Of a stretch of DNA of 64,000 bases, positions 44,263-54,231 are shown piece by piece. The notes below the pieces were generated by a model. That model saw only the letters and a program-made list of their open reading frames with translations. It was not told the DNA's origin and did no database searches. The stretch's first letter is position 1. Each line of letters opens with the position of its first letter. The stretch comes from Bacteroidota bacterium (GTDB lineage Bacteria; Bacteroidota; Bacteroidia; Bacteroidales; JAAUTT01), in assembly GCA_023429135.1 (NCBI GenBank), contig JAEYWD010000102.1, positions 124,001-188,000 on the forward strand, in the 5' to 3' direction. A program made the position numbers and the translations under genes.

Positions 44263-46611
44263 CTATTCCAACACCTGAAATTTTTTCTCCAGACTGTTCC
44301 CTTCGTTATCCACAATGGTAATCTTATGCCAACCGGGGCCTGGGTTTATAGCCAATTGATGAAAATAATGCGTCTCTGCAACAAAGTTATCATCGATATG
44401 CCAGAACAGAGAGGCTTTGGGATTACGATGCGCCACTTCAAGCACAAATTTACCTTTACTCCCATCGAGCTCCCGGGGAATGAAAATTTTGTAAACATCA
44501 GCCGGATATACAATTTCCATAGGTTGAATATCGTCAGTTCCGCAATTGGCTTTAAAGGGCGGTAATGTTTTATAAAACGGATTTTTCTTACGATAATACC
44601 ACTCCTGAGCCGGAGGTAAAACAAACCAGGGTACAGAAATCATTTCCAAGGAATCGGAGCAGTTTACAGAAACGCGATATTTTTTGTCGGAGGTTAAATG
44701 CACAAGCTGATGATATGAGCAAACCGACGTTCTTGTTGCATTCCGGGAGCTAAAAATTGTATCGGTAACAGGGCAGAATCGACCAGCCTTAAATCCGCTT
44801 TCCTTGCAAACTGTTACTTCAGATAATTCATCATAGGGAATTTTAAACCAAGATGTTGAAGGTAAAGAACTGAAAATATTAAACATCAAAGGAGCTGCGG
44901 CTGTAATTCCGGTCAATCCGGGCCTCCCTTCACCCGAAGCATTGCCTACCCAAACCCCAACAACATATTCGGGAGTTGTACCTATGGCCCATGCATCGCG
45001 AAAGCCATAACTTGTACCGGTTTTCCAGGCAATTTTACGGGACGATGATAAATTTTTCCAGTTTGAATCTTCATCAGGGCGATTCACTTCCAAAAGTGCC
45101 TCAAAGGTAAGAAAAATACTTCCCGCATCATACATTTCAGGAAAATCCGAAGGTTTAACTCCTGATTTAATGGATTCAATTAATGAAGGTGTGCGATACT
45201 CTCCCGGTAAATATTTCTGAGTCCGGTTGTAATGATTCAGTACTCTTGCCATCCCGGCATAAATTCCACATAAATCCAACAGTTTACCTTCGGCACCTCC
45301 AACAACCAATGTTAATCCATACCGGTCGGGATTATATTTGAGCGTAGTCATGCCCAACGTCTTCAGTGCATTATAGAATTTATCGACTCCATAAGTCTGA
45401 AGCATCCGCACAACAGGAACATTAAGCGAGCGCGACAATGCTTTTTTAGCCGGAATAGCTCCGTTAAAAGTTTCGTCATAATTATTCGGGTTAAAACCCG
45501 AAATTTTAGTGGGGATATCAGGTACTAAAGTCCCAGGCAATATTTTCCCCTCCTGAAGCATCAATGCATACAACAAGGGCTTGATCACACTTCCTGTACT
45601 CCTGGGAGATTGGGCAATATCAACGTCCGGACTGTTGGAAACCTTATTCTGACACATATTTCCCACATAAGCCAAAATGGTATTTGTTTTTACATCGATT
45701 ATCAGGGCCGAAATGTTATTAATCTGATTCACTTCGAGTATACTCAGATAATCTCTTGTAATTCTTTCCGTATTCTCCTGAATACGTTTAATAATCGTAG
45801 TTTTTACTAATGATTTATTCCGCCCGGCAAAATAATCGGTTACATGCTTTGCATCGGAGGGTAAAGGTGAAGGCTTTTCAGGAATATCTTCAAGAATAGA
45901 AGTTTGATATTCTACCAAACTTATAATTTTATTATTTAAAAGCTTTAATAGCAAATTATTCCGTTTGGCTGTAAGGAAGCTCCGGTTTCGCCCCGGATGA
46001 ATTAAAGCAGGTGCATTTGGCAAAACAGCGAGTGTTGCAGCTTCGGCCCAGGAGAGATTATCGGCAGAACGACCGAAATATCGCCACGAAGCTGCCTGAA
46101 GACCCACAACATTACCTCCAAAAGGAGCATTAGCCAAATACTTTCCTAGTATTTCCTTTTTTGAATAATGAATTTCGACCCGAGTGGCTAAAATAATTTC
46201 GTAAAATTTCTCCAGGATTGTACGTTTACTCGAATTACGATGAAGCCGGCATAACTGCATGGTAATAGTACTTCCACCACGTTCTATCCGGCCATGACTA
46301 ATATTCGCAACCAAAGCCTTGACAAGCGAAACAGGGTTAAATCCCGGATGATAGTAAAAATATTCATCTTCGAATAACAGAATGCCCTTCTCTACTTTTT
46401 CAGGCAACGAAGAATCAGGAGGAAACCTCCACTGATGGTCCTTTGCCAATCGTGCGCCCAATAATTCACCTGACGAATCGTACACAACTGTCGATACAGG
46501 ATTCTGAAGCCATTTTTCGGGCGAAATAAAAATTAAATACGCCACCAAAAGAATCAATACAAAGATCCGTTTCTTAAACCTAATTTTTTTAAGACCTGCC
46601 AAACTCTTCAT
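44263..46611 (-). CDS. pbpC: penicillin-binding protein 1C
   Basis: Bifunctional peptidoglycan synthase of 782 residues. The start at 46611 has a GAGGG ribosome-binding site and is chosen over an in-frame ATG nine codons earlier. A membrane helix (about 13-30) is followed by the glycosyltransferase (FEDEYFYYHPGF; GRIERGGSTITMQL), a transpeptidase (S-x-x-K in GSVIKP, KTGTS) and the C-terminal BiPBP_C beta domain. It follows the alpha-2-macroglobulin gene, its usual partner (the E. coli yfhM-pbpC pair), and probably repairs peptidoglycan after protease damage. Confidence 0.95.
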   Translation of the reverse strand: MKSLAGLKKIRFKKRIFVLILLVAYLIFISPEKWLQNPVSTVVYDSSGELLGARLAKDHQWRFPPDSSLPEKVEKGILLFEDEYFYYHPGFNPVSLVKALVANISHGRIERGGSTITMQLCRLHRNSSKRTILEKFYEIILATRVEIHYSKKEILGKYLANAPFGGNVVGLQAASWRYFGRSADNLSWAEAATLAVLPNAPALIHPGRNRSFLTAKRNNLLLKLLNNKIISLVEYQTSILEDIPEKPSPLPSDAKHVTDYFAGRNKSLVKTTIIKRIQENTERITRDYLSILEVNQINNISALIIDVKTNTILAYVGNMCQNKVSNSPDVDIAQSPRSTGSVIKPLLYALMLQEGKILPGTLVPDIPTKISGFNPNNYDETFNGAIPAKKALSRSLNVPVVRMLQTYGVDKFYNALKTLGMTTLKYNPDRYGLTLVVGGAEGKLLDLCGIYAGMARVLNHYNRTQKYLPGEYRTPSLIESIKSGVKPSDFPEMYDAGSIFLTFEALLEVNRPDEDSNWKNLSSSRKIAWKTGTSYGFRDAWAIGTTPEYVVGVWVGNASGEGRPGLTGITAAAPLMFNIFSSLPSTSWFKIPYDELSEVTVCKESGFKAGRFCPVTDTIFSSRNATRTSVCSYHQLVHLTSDKKYRVSVNCSDSLEMISVPWFVLPPAQEWYYRKKNPFYKTLPPFKANCGTDDIQPMEIVYPADVYKIFIPRELDGSKGKFVLEVAHRNPKASLFWHIDDNFVAETHYFHQLAINPGPGWHKITIVDNEGNSLEKKFQVLE

Positions 46612-46633
46612 TAAAACCCTCAAAAATATAAAA

Positions 46634-46672
46634 GCCATCCGATCTTAAGACGTTAACTTAATCCCGGATGGC
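46634..46672 (-). terminator. hairpin between the alpha-2-macroglobulin gene and pbpC
   Basis: GCCATCCG (46634-46641) and CGGATGGC (46665-46672) form an 8-bp GC-rich stem around a 23-nt loop. On the minus strand it is followed by TTTTATATTTTTG, which could give partial termination after the A2M gene and lower pbpC output. The pbpC start is just beyond. Confidence 0.5.
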
Positions 46673-46688
46673 AAAAAATCAAACTAAG

Positions 46689-49600
46689 TTACTTAATTTC
46701 AATCCATTTTCCAGCCGAAAGAGCATTCACCTTCGACTCGTACATGGCTTCGCAATATACCCCTGGTAAATAGAATTTTCCGCCATAGGAGGCATTCATC
46801 CGGACCTTAAAAGTTTTGGTCTCTCCCCGATCGAGATTAAAATAAGTAAGAACGCGATCGTCGCGGAAATCGATATAAGTATAAGGACTTTCAGTTTTCT
46901 CCGATGCCATCTCCAGAAAGCGGGTATTAATAATCTCACAACCCGAAGGAACAATCTGGGTAAGAGCCATGTCCTTGTAATATCCTAACTGACCAGGATT
47001 TTTTACAGTAACTTCCATGATAAAGTCCTTACCTTGTTGGATATTATCTACATCAATTCTGTTACCTTGCAAATCGGTATAACTAACATTCATAGAAAGG
47101 TTATTCTCAGAAGCCTGGGTAGGACCAGTTTCAGGAACTCCCTCGGCGATGACCCTTACAAACAGAGAACCCTTTCCTGAGTTGGCAATCTTAACCGACC
47201 CGTTGATTATATTTGCATTCATATTCATCTGTTTAACAGGTAGTGTCGACTGAAGTTTTGTTGCATTAATTCCGCTTCCGGAAACAGAGCAACTTATCGG
47301 TCCTCCAAGATTCATTTCTTCCATCGACTTTCCAATAGCGTAAAGACAGTAAGCTGTACTTTGTGTACTCATCCAATATTCACTGCTTAAAGCATTCGCC
47401 AGCTTTTTAATAAAGTTAAATGCAGACGTACGGTCCTTTACAAGTGTGTATGTTTCCAGAACCATGGCCCAGTCGCGCTCCAGTGATCCGAAAGTATAAT
47501 TGAAACCCGAATAAGGTTTAAGCTCATCAACGCCTTTAACCATTAATTGACGTGCTACTTCCGGCTGACCAGCTAAAGCGTACGTTGCAGCCAAACGCCA
47601 CAATGCCTGTGAAGATAACCCTTTAACTTCCTTCATCCGGTTCATAGCTCCCATATCAGGTTCGCCAGCCAGAGCAAGAGTATACAGGCGGTATGCCTGA
47701 ATAAGATCGCTTTGGTAATAGTAATAAGCTTCTCCGGAATGTGAAGGCATTGTCCAGTTTCGGGCTTCCTTTTTCTGAAACTTTAACCAGTTTCTAAGAA
47801 ATCCAGAAGGCAAATCATATCCTTTCTCTTTGGCCATAAGCATGAAATGACCAACATACGAGGTAGCCCACAGATTCGCATCCTGATTTCCAGGCCAGTA
47901 GGAAATACCACCATCAGACATCTGCATGGTATTTAAACGGATGATGGCCGCACTTACATTTTCCTTGACACGCTTTTTGGCTAATTCATCCAGATCGACA
48001 AACTTATCGAGGAATAACTGTGGGAAAGCTGCTGATGTTGTTTGCTCGGCACATCCATGCGGATAAGCTATCAGATAACCTAAACGACGCGTTAAATCAA
48101 TTGCAGGAATGGAAGAAATTTCGAGTGTTGCTTTATTCGTTCCTGAAATTCCCGGCAAAGTATAGGCGATATCCGCAGATTTGCCGGCATCAACAACCGC
48201 TTCAAAATATTTCGTCACTTTCGGGTTTGCATTGCGAACATCTATTTCAATTTCATAAATGTCTGTTTCGCCGCCACTGGTAGCAATTACTTTAACTTTT
48301 CCTACACCAATTTTAGGTAAAACTTTAATATTAAATGCCACATCATTTTCGCCGGGCTTACTGAACGAGACTTGCTTTTTGTGATCGTCTTCGATGGAGA
48401 AAAATGAATTGGCTTGTAATTCCAGCGAGACTTTCTTAATATTCGGATCCATGGCAAACACCGAAACAGGAAGCGATAAGGATTCGCCAGGACTAACAAC
48501 ACGAGGTAAAGTTGCAAGTATCATCAGCGGTTTACGCACAGCAATTGTCTTATCCGCATTTCCATAGGCTTTTCCATTCCCTGCCACTACCATCACTTTA
48601 ACAGAACCGATATACTGGGGTAATGTAATGGTATGTTTGGCAGAACCTCCGTCCAATTCAAAAGGACCTAAGAATTTAACTATCGATTTGAACCTATTAG
48701 CCTTTTTGTCTCCTTTACCACGAAGATCGCCATCGCCGCCAATGGCAAACAGACGTTCAATACTTCCACCATAAGCTCCGATGATATAATCGTACAGGTC
48801 CCAGGTTCTTACTCCCAGCGCTTCACGACCATAAAACTCAGTCCATGGATCGGGAGTTTTAAACCTGGTAATATCAAGTAAGCCTTCGTCTACAATGGCC
48901 AAGGTGTAAGTCATTTTTTTGTTATTTTTTTCCTTCACCTGAACATCAAAAGATTGTTCAGGTCGAACTTCAGCAGGAGCTGATAATTCTGGATTGAGGT
49001 GCGATTCAGGATTTTCAATTTTAAGCGGAATTACACCATACATACGAATTGGCCTGTCGTTTCCTGAACTCGCGTGTGGCTGAATAAGCGAAGCATAAAC
49101 ATAAATATTGGGCGCCATTTCTTCAGTAACCTGGAAACTCACTTTCTTTTCCTTGCCATCACAATCTTCCCACCATTGTTTAATGATGTTAGAACCCGAT
49201 TCAAGCGAAACCAGAATACGCCCGGTTTTTGTAGAAGGGAAAGTAATAGAAGCTTCTTCTCCTACATTATACGATGCTTTATCTGCATTAAAACTTAACA
49301 TAGATGCGCTTTTCGAATCACCTCTATCGGCACGGCCACGCCATCCCGGCCAATCAAAAAATAATACTTCTCCTGTAGCATGTCCGCCATCATTATCGAC
49401 AACTCTTACAAGAAATCTTCCCCAGTCGGGATATTTCAAACGGTAAGTAAACTTTCCTTTACCATTGATGGTTGATGTTTTAGTATGATAAACCGGTGTA
49501 GCATATGAGTTCGACTCATAATTTGCAAGAGATTCGTTAGATGCGTTCCACCACCAGTTACGATCCAGTTTATAGATGTAAACTTCAATATTATTCTTAC

Positions 49601-52253
49601 TAACAGGTTTACCATCCTTGCTAACCGTAGCAATTTCAAAAACCTGATTAGTGTCGGTTTCAAGGTATCCAAATTGTAATTTAGGAATTTTTAGCCCAAC
49701 ATAATTTCCATAAGGCGAAACCGAAACCACCTGGTTATCGATACTGAATTCTCCACCAGGTTCATAAACCCGGGTCAGGATGGCAGCACGCAACATACCT
49801 GGCGCATTTCTTTCCAGACTAATATCGGCATTAATGGTCGCATCGCCATTGGAATCAAGCGTACCGGAGAAAATACTCTTTTCCTCCACATCGAATTTGC
49901 GTGTGGGATCATCAAAAATAAAGGCATCGTAGCCTTTGAAGGATGTAGCAACAGATGACAGATTAGCGGTAACTTCTGTCTTAAGTCCGCTTGCCGGAGC
50001 TCCATGCAGCCATTTGGCCGTAAGGTTTGCAGCAAACGAGCCGGTATTGATCATAGTTTTCCCTAAATCGAGATTAACTTTAATACGATTAGGTTTTATG
50101 GTCTCAATCTTTAAATATTTGGTAAACTCAACAGATCCTATCTTAATTTTAGACAGCCAATTACCTGTGGGTGATTCTTCATTGGTTTTAAAAGTAAAAT
50201 TATAAAAGCCATTCATTCCTGAGGTTTTTACAATTTTCCTGAAAAGCTGTCCTTGCGGAGTATACAATTCGAAAATAACCGGGTGGTTAGCGGGCAGTGA
50301 ATTCAATTTATCCTCGATAATACAAGTGAGATAAATAGTATCGCCAGGGCGCCAAACTCCGCGTTCCCCATAGATAAAACCTTTGATGCCTTTTTGAACA
50401 ACCTGGCCTGCAACATCAAACTGGCTGTACGAAAGAGCATTTCCATCAGACAATTTCAGATAGCCCTTTTGCTGATCGCGACTGGCAACAATAAGAAAAG
50501 CTTTACCTTTGGCGTCGATGGTGCAAAAGCCATCCCCATCCGTTGTTTCGCTGGCAATAATCTGTTGCTGATAATTTAAAACATCTACTTTAACTCCGTT
50601 TAAAGGTTTTGTTGTAACAATATCGGCAATTGCAACTGCAATTTTGTTGTTTCCAAATGATTTGGCAGTAATACCAAAATTGGAGGCAATCACATTGCTG
50701 GTGACTTTTCGGCTATCATTATAGTACGAAGCAGAACAGGGATCATCACGACGATTGTAATTATTTTCCTCACCGTCCGATTCCTCGTAATATTCGTATT
50801 CATCATAACTATACTGATAATCATAATAGCTCTCGCCCGCATCCCAGTAGGCCAGTTCTTCCTCAAACTGATCCATGGTAATTTCTTCAATAGGCTCGGC
50901 TTTTTCATCTTCGCATGGATAGGTGGAATAAGCCTTTTTAAAACTAAGTTCAATGCGATAAATAGCGCCAGGTTCCTGCTTTATAAGCGTAGACAGGTCC
51001 AGAGAAAAAGTGTTCCATTTTCCATAGTCGATAGGTTTATCGGTTCCTGTAAGAGAAATGGTTTTCGCTATAATTAACCGGCCAGCCCGTTTTAACTCAT
51101 ACTGGCCATCGTAATTGTTAACCTGCAAAAATTGGGGAACATTATTATCGAAAATCTTCACAATGCGCACATCAACAGCACGAAGGTTAACTGCTTCAAA
51201 CGGGAAATTTAATCCTTTAGAATCAGGTAAAATTGTTCCTTTTCCAAGCAAACGTACAGCGGGTTTAATATTCTCAAATATTAAATCAGCTTCAAAAGCC
51301 GATTTTAGCGGATACGACATACTGTTTTTAACACCTTTGTCAACTTTTAGGTGAACTGATCCATTTATATGATTTGAAAAATAGACCTTTAAAATATTTT
51401 TATTAACTTCAAAATTAACATCTGCCTCTTTATTGATAGTTACTAAACCATTCAAATCCTGCGATTTATTTAATGGATCGGAAAACCGTACTTCAATATA
51501 TTGATTAGGTTCCAGAATTGCTTTTGCCTCGATTACCAAAAAATCAAAAATAGAAGGAATAGCAACTTTTTCTTCGCCTGAAGCATCCACATCAATCTTA
51601 TTCCCATCCCATTTTACAATTACTTCACTGGCCTTTTCCCCACGAACAACACTATCCACCTGAAAAGAAAACTTGTTGTTCTCGCTCTGAACCCAGGTAA
51701 CGTTCAGATTTTTGCCGTTTTGAGTTGCAGTAAGAATCTGCGATAAGTTCTTTTCATTCACTACATCGGCCGTTAACAGGGAGCCTGTTATTTTATTTCG
51801 CGAAAGGTCTTCTACATGATAAGGTTCGTACCCATCAATATTCACAGCAAATGATTGCTTAATGGTAGTAAACTCGAATTTGAAGACTTTGAATTTACTT
51901 TCAACATCCTTGATTTTTTTTAAATAGAACTCAGCGGTGTAAGTCTTTCCAGCGTCCATCCATTTGTCGGGCCGAAACTCAATTGTCCTCTTATCAATCC
52001 AATAAGCTTTACCACTAATACCTGGAGAGAAATCAAAAAGATCTTCGGTTGCTTCCGTATTGTTTTCAACCTGCAACTGAACTTCATCAGTCAACTCTAT
52101 GCGGATAGAAGAAGCTACCGAAATATCGCCCGAGGTAAAAGCGGCAATGTGCTCGCTAAATCCCGGATCGATGGTTAGTTTGCTTTTTTTACATCCTGAA
52201 AAAAAATTTAATGTAAAAAAAGTTATGAAAACAAGTAAAAACAATTTTTTCAT
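46689..52253 (-). CDS. bacterial alpha-2-macroglobulin (lipoprotein)
   Basis: A periplasmic protease trap of 1854 residues, anchored by a lipobox at Cys21 (NFFSGC). It is similar in layout to E. coli YfhM (1653), with extra sequence. An N-terminal MG region and an acidic Tyr/Glu-rich segment (about 455-515) are followed by the MG2 domain (GVWRPGDTIYLTCI), the A2M domain, and a complement-like TED domain. The thioester motif CAEQ is intact (Cys1401-Gln1404, in YPHGCAEQTTSAAF). The acidic insert is unusual. It starts the unit with pbpC, 50-80 bp downstream. Confidence 0.94.
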   Translation of the reverse strand: MKKLFLLVFITFFTLNFFSGCKKSKLTIDPGFSEHIAAFTSGDISVASSIRIELTDEVQLQVENNTEATEDLFDFSPGISGKAYWIDKRTIEFRPDKWMDAGKTYTAEFYLKKIKDVESKFKVFKFEFTTIKQSFAVNIDGYEPYHVEDLSRNKITGSLLTADVVNEKNLSQILTATQNGKNLNVTWVQSENNKFSFQVDSVVRGEKASEVIVKWDGNKIDVDASGEEKVAIPSIFDFLVIEAKAILEPNQYIEVRFSDPLNKSQDLNGLVTINKEADVNFEVNKNILKVYFSNHINGSVHLKVDKGVKNSMSYPLKSAFEADLIFENIKPAVRLLGKGTILPDSKGLNFPFEAVNLRAVDVRIVKIFDNNVPQFLQVNNYDGQYELKRAGRLIIAKTISLTGTDKPIDYGKWNTFSLDLSTLIKQEPGAIYRIELSFKKAYSTYPCEDEKAEPIEEITMDQFEEELAYWDAGESYYDYQYSYDEYEYYEESDGEENNYNRRDDPCSASYYNDSRKVTSNVIASNFGITAKSFGNNKIAVAIADIVTTKPLNGVKVDVLNYQQQIIASETTDGDGFCTIDAKGKAFLIVASRDQQKGYLKLSDGNALSYSQFDVAGQVVQKGIKGFIYGERGVWRPGDTIYLTCIIEDKLNSLPANHPVIFELYTPQGQLFRKIVKTSGMNGFYNFTFKTNEESPTGNWLSKIKIGSVEFTKYLKIETIKPNRIKVNLDLGKTMINTGSFAANLTAKWLHGAPASGLKTEVTANLSSVATSFKGYDAFIFDDPTRKFDVEEKSIFSGTLDSNGDATINADISLERNAPGMLRAAILTRVYEPGGEFSIDNQVVSVSPYGNYVGLKIPKLQFGYLETDTNQVFEIATVSKDGKPVSKNNIEVYIYKLDRNWWWNASNESLANYESNSYATPVYHTKTSTINGKGKFTYRLKYPDWGRFLVRVVDNDGGHATGEVLFFDWPGWRGRADRGDSKSASMLSFNADKASYNVGEEASITFPSTKTGRILVSLESGSNIIKQWWEDCDGKEKKVSFQVTEEMAPNIYVYASLIQPHASSGNDRPIRMYGVIPLKIENPESHLNPELSAPAEVRPEQSFDVQVKEKNNKKMTYTLAIVDEGLLDITRFKTPDPWTEFYGREALGVRTWDLYDYIIGAYGGSIERLFAIGGDGDLRGKGDKKANRFKSIVKFLGPFELDGGSAKHTITLPQYIGSVKVMVVAGNGKAYGNADKTIAVRKPLMILATLPRVVSPGESLSLPVSVFAMDPNIKKVSLELQANSFFSIEDDHKKQVSFSKPGENDVAFNIKVLPKIGVGKVKVIATSGGETDIYEIEIDVRNANPKVTKYFEAVVDAGKSADIAYTLPGISGTNKATLEISSIPAIDLTRRLGYLIAYPHGCAEQTTSAAFPQLFLDKFVDLDELAKKRVKENVSAAIIRLNTMQMSDGGISYWPGNQDANLWATSYVGHFMLMAKEKGYDLPSGFLRNWLKFQKKEARNWTMPSHSGEAYYYYQSDLIQAYRLYTLALAGEPDMGAMNRMKEVKGLSSQALWRLAATYALAGQPEVARQLMVKGVDELKPYSGFNYTFGSLERDWAMVLETYTLVKDRTSAFNFIKKLANALSSEYWMSTQSTAYCLYAIGKSMEEMNLGGPISCSVSGSGINATKLQSTLPVKQMNMNANIINGSVKIANSGKGSLFVRVIAEGVPETGPTQASENNLSMNVSYTDLQGNRIDVDNIQQGKDFIMEVTVKNPGQLGYYKDMALTQIVPSGCEIINTRFLEMASEKTESPYTYIDFRDDRVLTYFNLDRGETKTFKVRMNASYGGKFYLPGVYCEAMYESKVNALSAGKWIEIK

Positions 52254-52474
52254 ACGTATAAAAATTAGGTTGTTTGGTACTGAAATTTAATTAAATATTC
52301 TTTAAAACAGAATTATTTTAAAAAGGGTTATGCTTCGGGATTAAATTTTTTATTCAAGTAAACTGGACGAAAGTTTAAAGATCAAAAAATTACATTTTTG
52401 TTTATAATTGAAAAATTTTTTCTGCAAAAGCCTGAACTAGAGAAGATAAAAAAATAAAGTTTGAGTTTAATCAG

Positions 52475-52482
52475 TATATTTG
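52475..52482 (+). promoter_or_regulatory. possible -7 promoter element for the S41 protease
   Basis: TATATTTG matches TAnnTTTG, 30 nt before the ATG at 52513. The rest of the 259-bp divergent gap (52254-52512) is AT-rich without a recognised gene. Confidence 0.45.
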
Positions 52483-52512
52483 TAACTTAAGAATAAAATT
52501 TCCAGAAGGGGT

Positions 52513-54231
52513 ATGAGAACATTTAAGCAGATCCGGAAAAGGTGGAAGATTGCAGGAATAGCAGTTGTATTATCGTCCATGTTTAGTATTTATGCGTTTA
52601 CCGACAGTGATTTCAAGATTCTGAAGAATCTGGATATTTTTTATACCCTTTTTCGTGAACTGAACTTATATTACGTTGACAATACCGACCCTGAACTACT
52701 TATAAAAACCGGGATCGATGGCATGTTGCAATCGCTCGACCCGTATACAGTTTACATTCCCGAAAATGAAGCGGATGATTACAGCATATTAACCACAGGA
52801 AAATATGGTGGTATTGGCGCAACAACCCGGAAAATTGGAGGCTATGTAGTTATTTCCGAAATATACGAAAATTATCCGGCCGACCGGGCCGATTTAAAAA
52901 CCGGCGATATTATTCATGAGATAGATGGTCAACCGTTATATTTTAAAGAATCTTCGGAAATCAGCGAATTGCTGAAAGGCGAACCAGGTACCGAAATTCT
53001 GCTCACGATAGAGCGTCCCAACGAAAACAAACTTATTAAGAAGAGTTTAAAAAGGGAAAAAATAAGTTTATCAAATGTGCCTTATTATGGAATGGTAAAT
53101 GAAGAAATCGGTTATATCAAACTTATGAATTTTACCGGCGACGCCCACAAAGAAGTAAGACAGGCGTTGATGAATCTGAAAGAAAAATCGGGTGCAAAAG
53201 GGCTTATTCTTGATTTAAGAGGTAATCCTGGTGGTCTGCTTATCGAAGCAGTTGATGTTGTTAACCTTTTTGTAAATAAAAGTCAGGAGGTTGTCAGCAC
53301 TAAAGGAAAAATGAAACAATTCGATAACATATACAAAACTCGCAATAGTCCCTACGATACTCAAATTCCTTTGGTAGTTCTTGTGAACAGAAGTTCTGCT
53401 TCATCAGCCGAAATTGTTGCAGGCTCGATGCAGGATCTGGATCGCGCAGTTATTATTGGTCAGCGTACCTATGGAAAAGGCCTTGTACAAACCACCCGGC
53501 CGTTAAGCTACAATGCACAGCTTAAAGTAACCACAGCAAAATATTACATTCCTAGCGGAAGGTGCATTCAGGCTTTGGATTATTCGAAAAGAAGATTCGA
53601 TGGTAGAGTGAGCTACATACCCGATTCGCTCATAAATGAATTCAACACCAAAAACGGACGCAAAGTTTACGATGGAGGCGGTATTGTTCCCGACATTACA
53701 ATGAATCCGGAGACTTTAAGTAAAATTTCTATTTCTCTATATACCAGAGGGCTATTCTTTAATTATGCAACCGCTTTTTATCACAAATACGACAGTATTC
53801 CAAATATTATGAAATTTGAGATAACCGATGATATATTTAAAAATTTTGTAGAATTCATTTCTACCAAAAATTTCGATTATATGTCGGAATCGGAACAAGT
53901 ACTCGAGAAACTGCAGGAGATCGCCAAAGCAGAAAACTATTTCGAGAATTCGAAAGATGAATTTGCTCAGCTTCAAAAGAAAATAACCCATGACAAATTC
54001 CGCGATCTGGAAGAAAACCGTGAAGAAATAAGCGAGTTGCTAATGGAAGAAATTGCCAGCCGTTATTACTTTCAGAAAGGAAGGATAGGTTCGTCACTTA
54101 AAAAAGATACCCACGTCAAAAAAGCAATAGAAGTTCTCTCAAATGATAAGCACTATGCCAATATCCTGAATGGAACAATAAAGTCGGATATCGCAAGCAA
54201 ACGTACTTATTACCGATACGAGGAAAACTAG
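52513..54231 (+). CDS. S41 family C-terminal processing protease
   Basis: A 572-residue membrane-anchored periplasmic serine protease. An N-terminal helix (about 12-30) is followed by a PDZ domain (about 85-185) with DRADLKTGDIIHEIDGQPL, then the S41 domain. The catalytic Ser is in the SSASSAEIVAG stretch (about 296-298) and the Lys is Lys322 in RTYGKG. A C-terminal region (about 380-572) is helical and of unknown function. It trims C-termini of envelope proteins. Its last 4 bp overlap the convergent polA gene. Confidence 0.93.
   Translation: MRTFKQIRKRWKIAGIAVVLSSMFSIYAFTDSDFKILKNLDIFYTLFRELNLYYVDNTDPELLIKTGIDGMLQSLDPYTVYIPENEADDYSILTTGKYGGIGATTRKIGGYVVISEIYENYPADRADLKTGDIIHEIDGQPLYFKESSEISELLKGEPGTEILLTIERPNENKLIKKSLKREKISLSNVPYYGMVNEEIGYIKLMNFTGDAHKEVRQALMNLKEKSGAKGLILDLRGNPGGLLIEAVDVVNLFVNKSQEVVSTKGKMKQFDNIYKTRNSPYDTQIPLVVLVNRSSASSAEIVAGSMQDLDRAVIIGQRTYGKGLVQTTRPLSYNAQLKVTTAKYYIPSGRCIQALDYSKRRFDGRVSYIPDSLINEFNTKNGRKVYDGGGIVPDITMNPETLSKISISLYTRGLFFNYATAFYHKYDSIPNIMKFEITDDIFKNFVEFISTKNFDYMSESEQVLEKLQEIAKAENYFENSKDEFAQLQKKITHDKFRDLEENREEISELLMEEIASRYYFQKGRIGSSLKKDTHVKKAIEVLSNDKHYANILNGTIKSDIASKRTYYRYEEN

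Noticed and set aside
44306..44314. Perfect DnaA box TTATCCACA
   Set aside because: A single copy inside the pbpC coding region with no cluster or AT-rich unwinding element nearby. A chance 9-mer is expected in 64 kb of this composition.
48302..49446. Several 70-110-residue frames opposite or in alternative frame of the alpha-2-macroglobulin gene
   Set aside because: Lie fully inside a long well-conserved gene and are Arg/Ser-rich, as expected for shadow frames.
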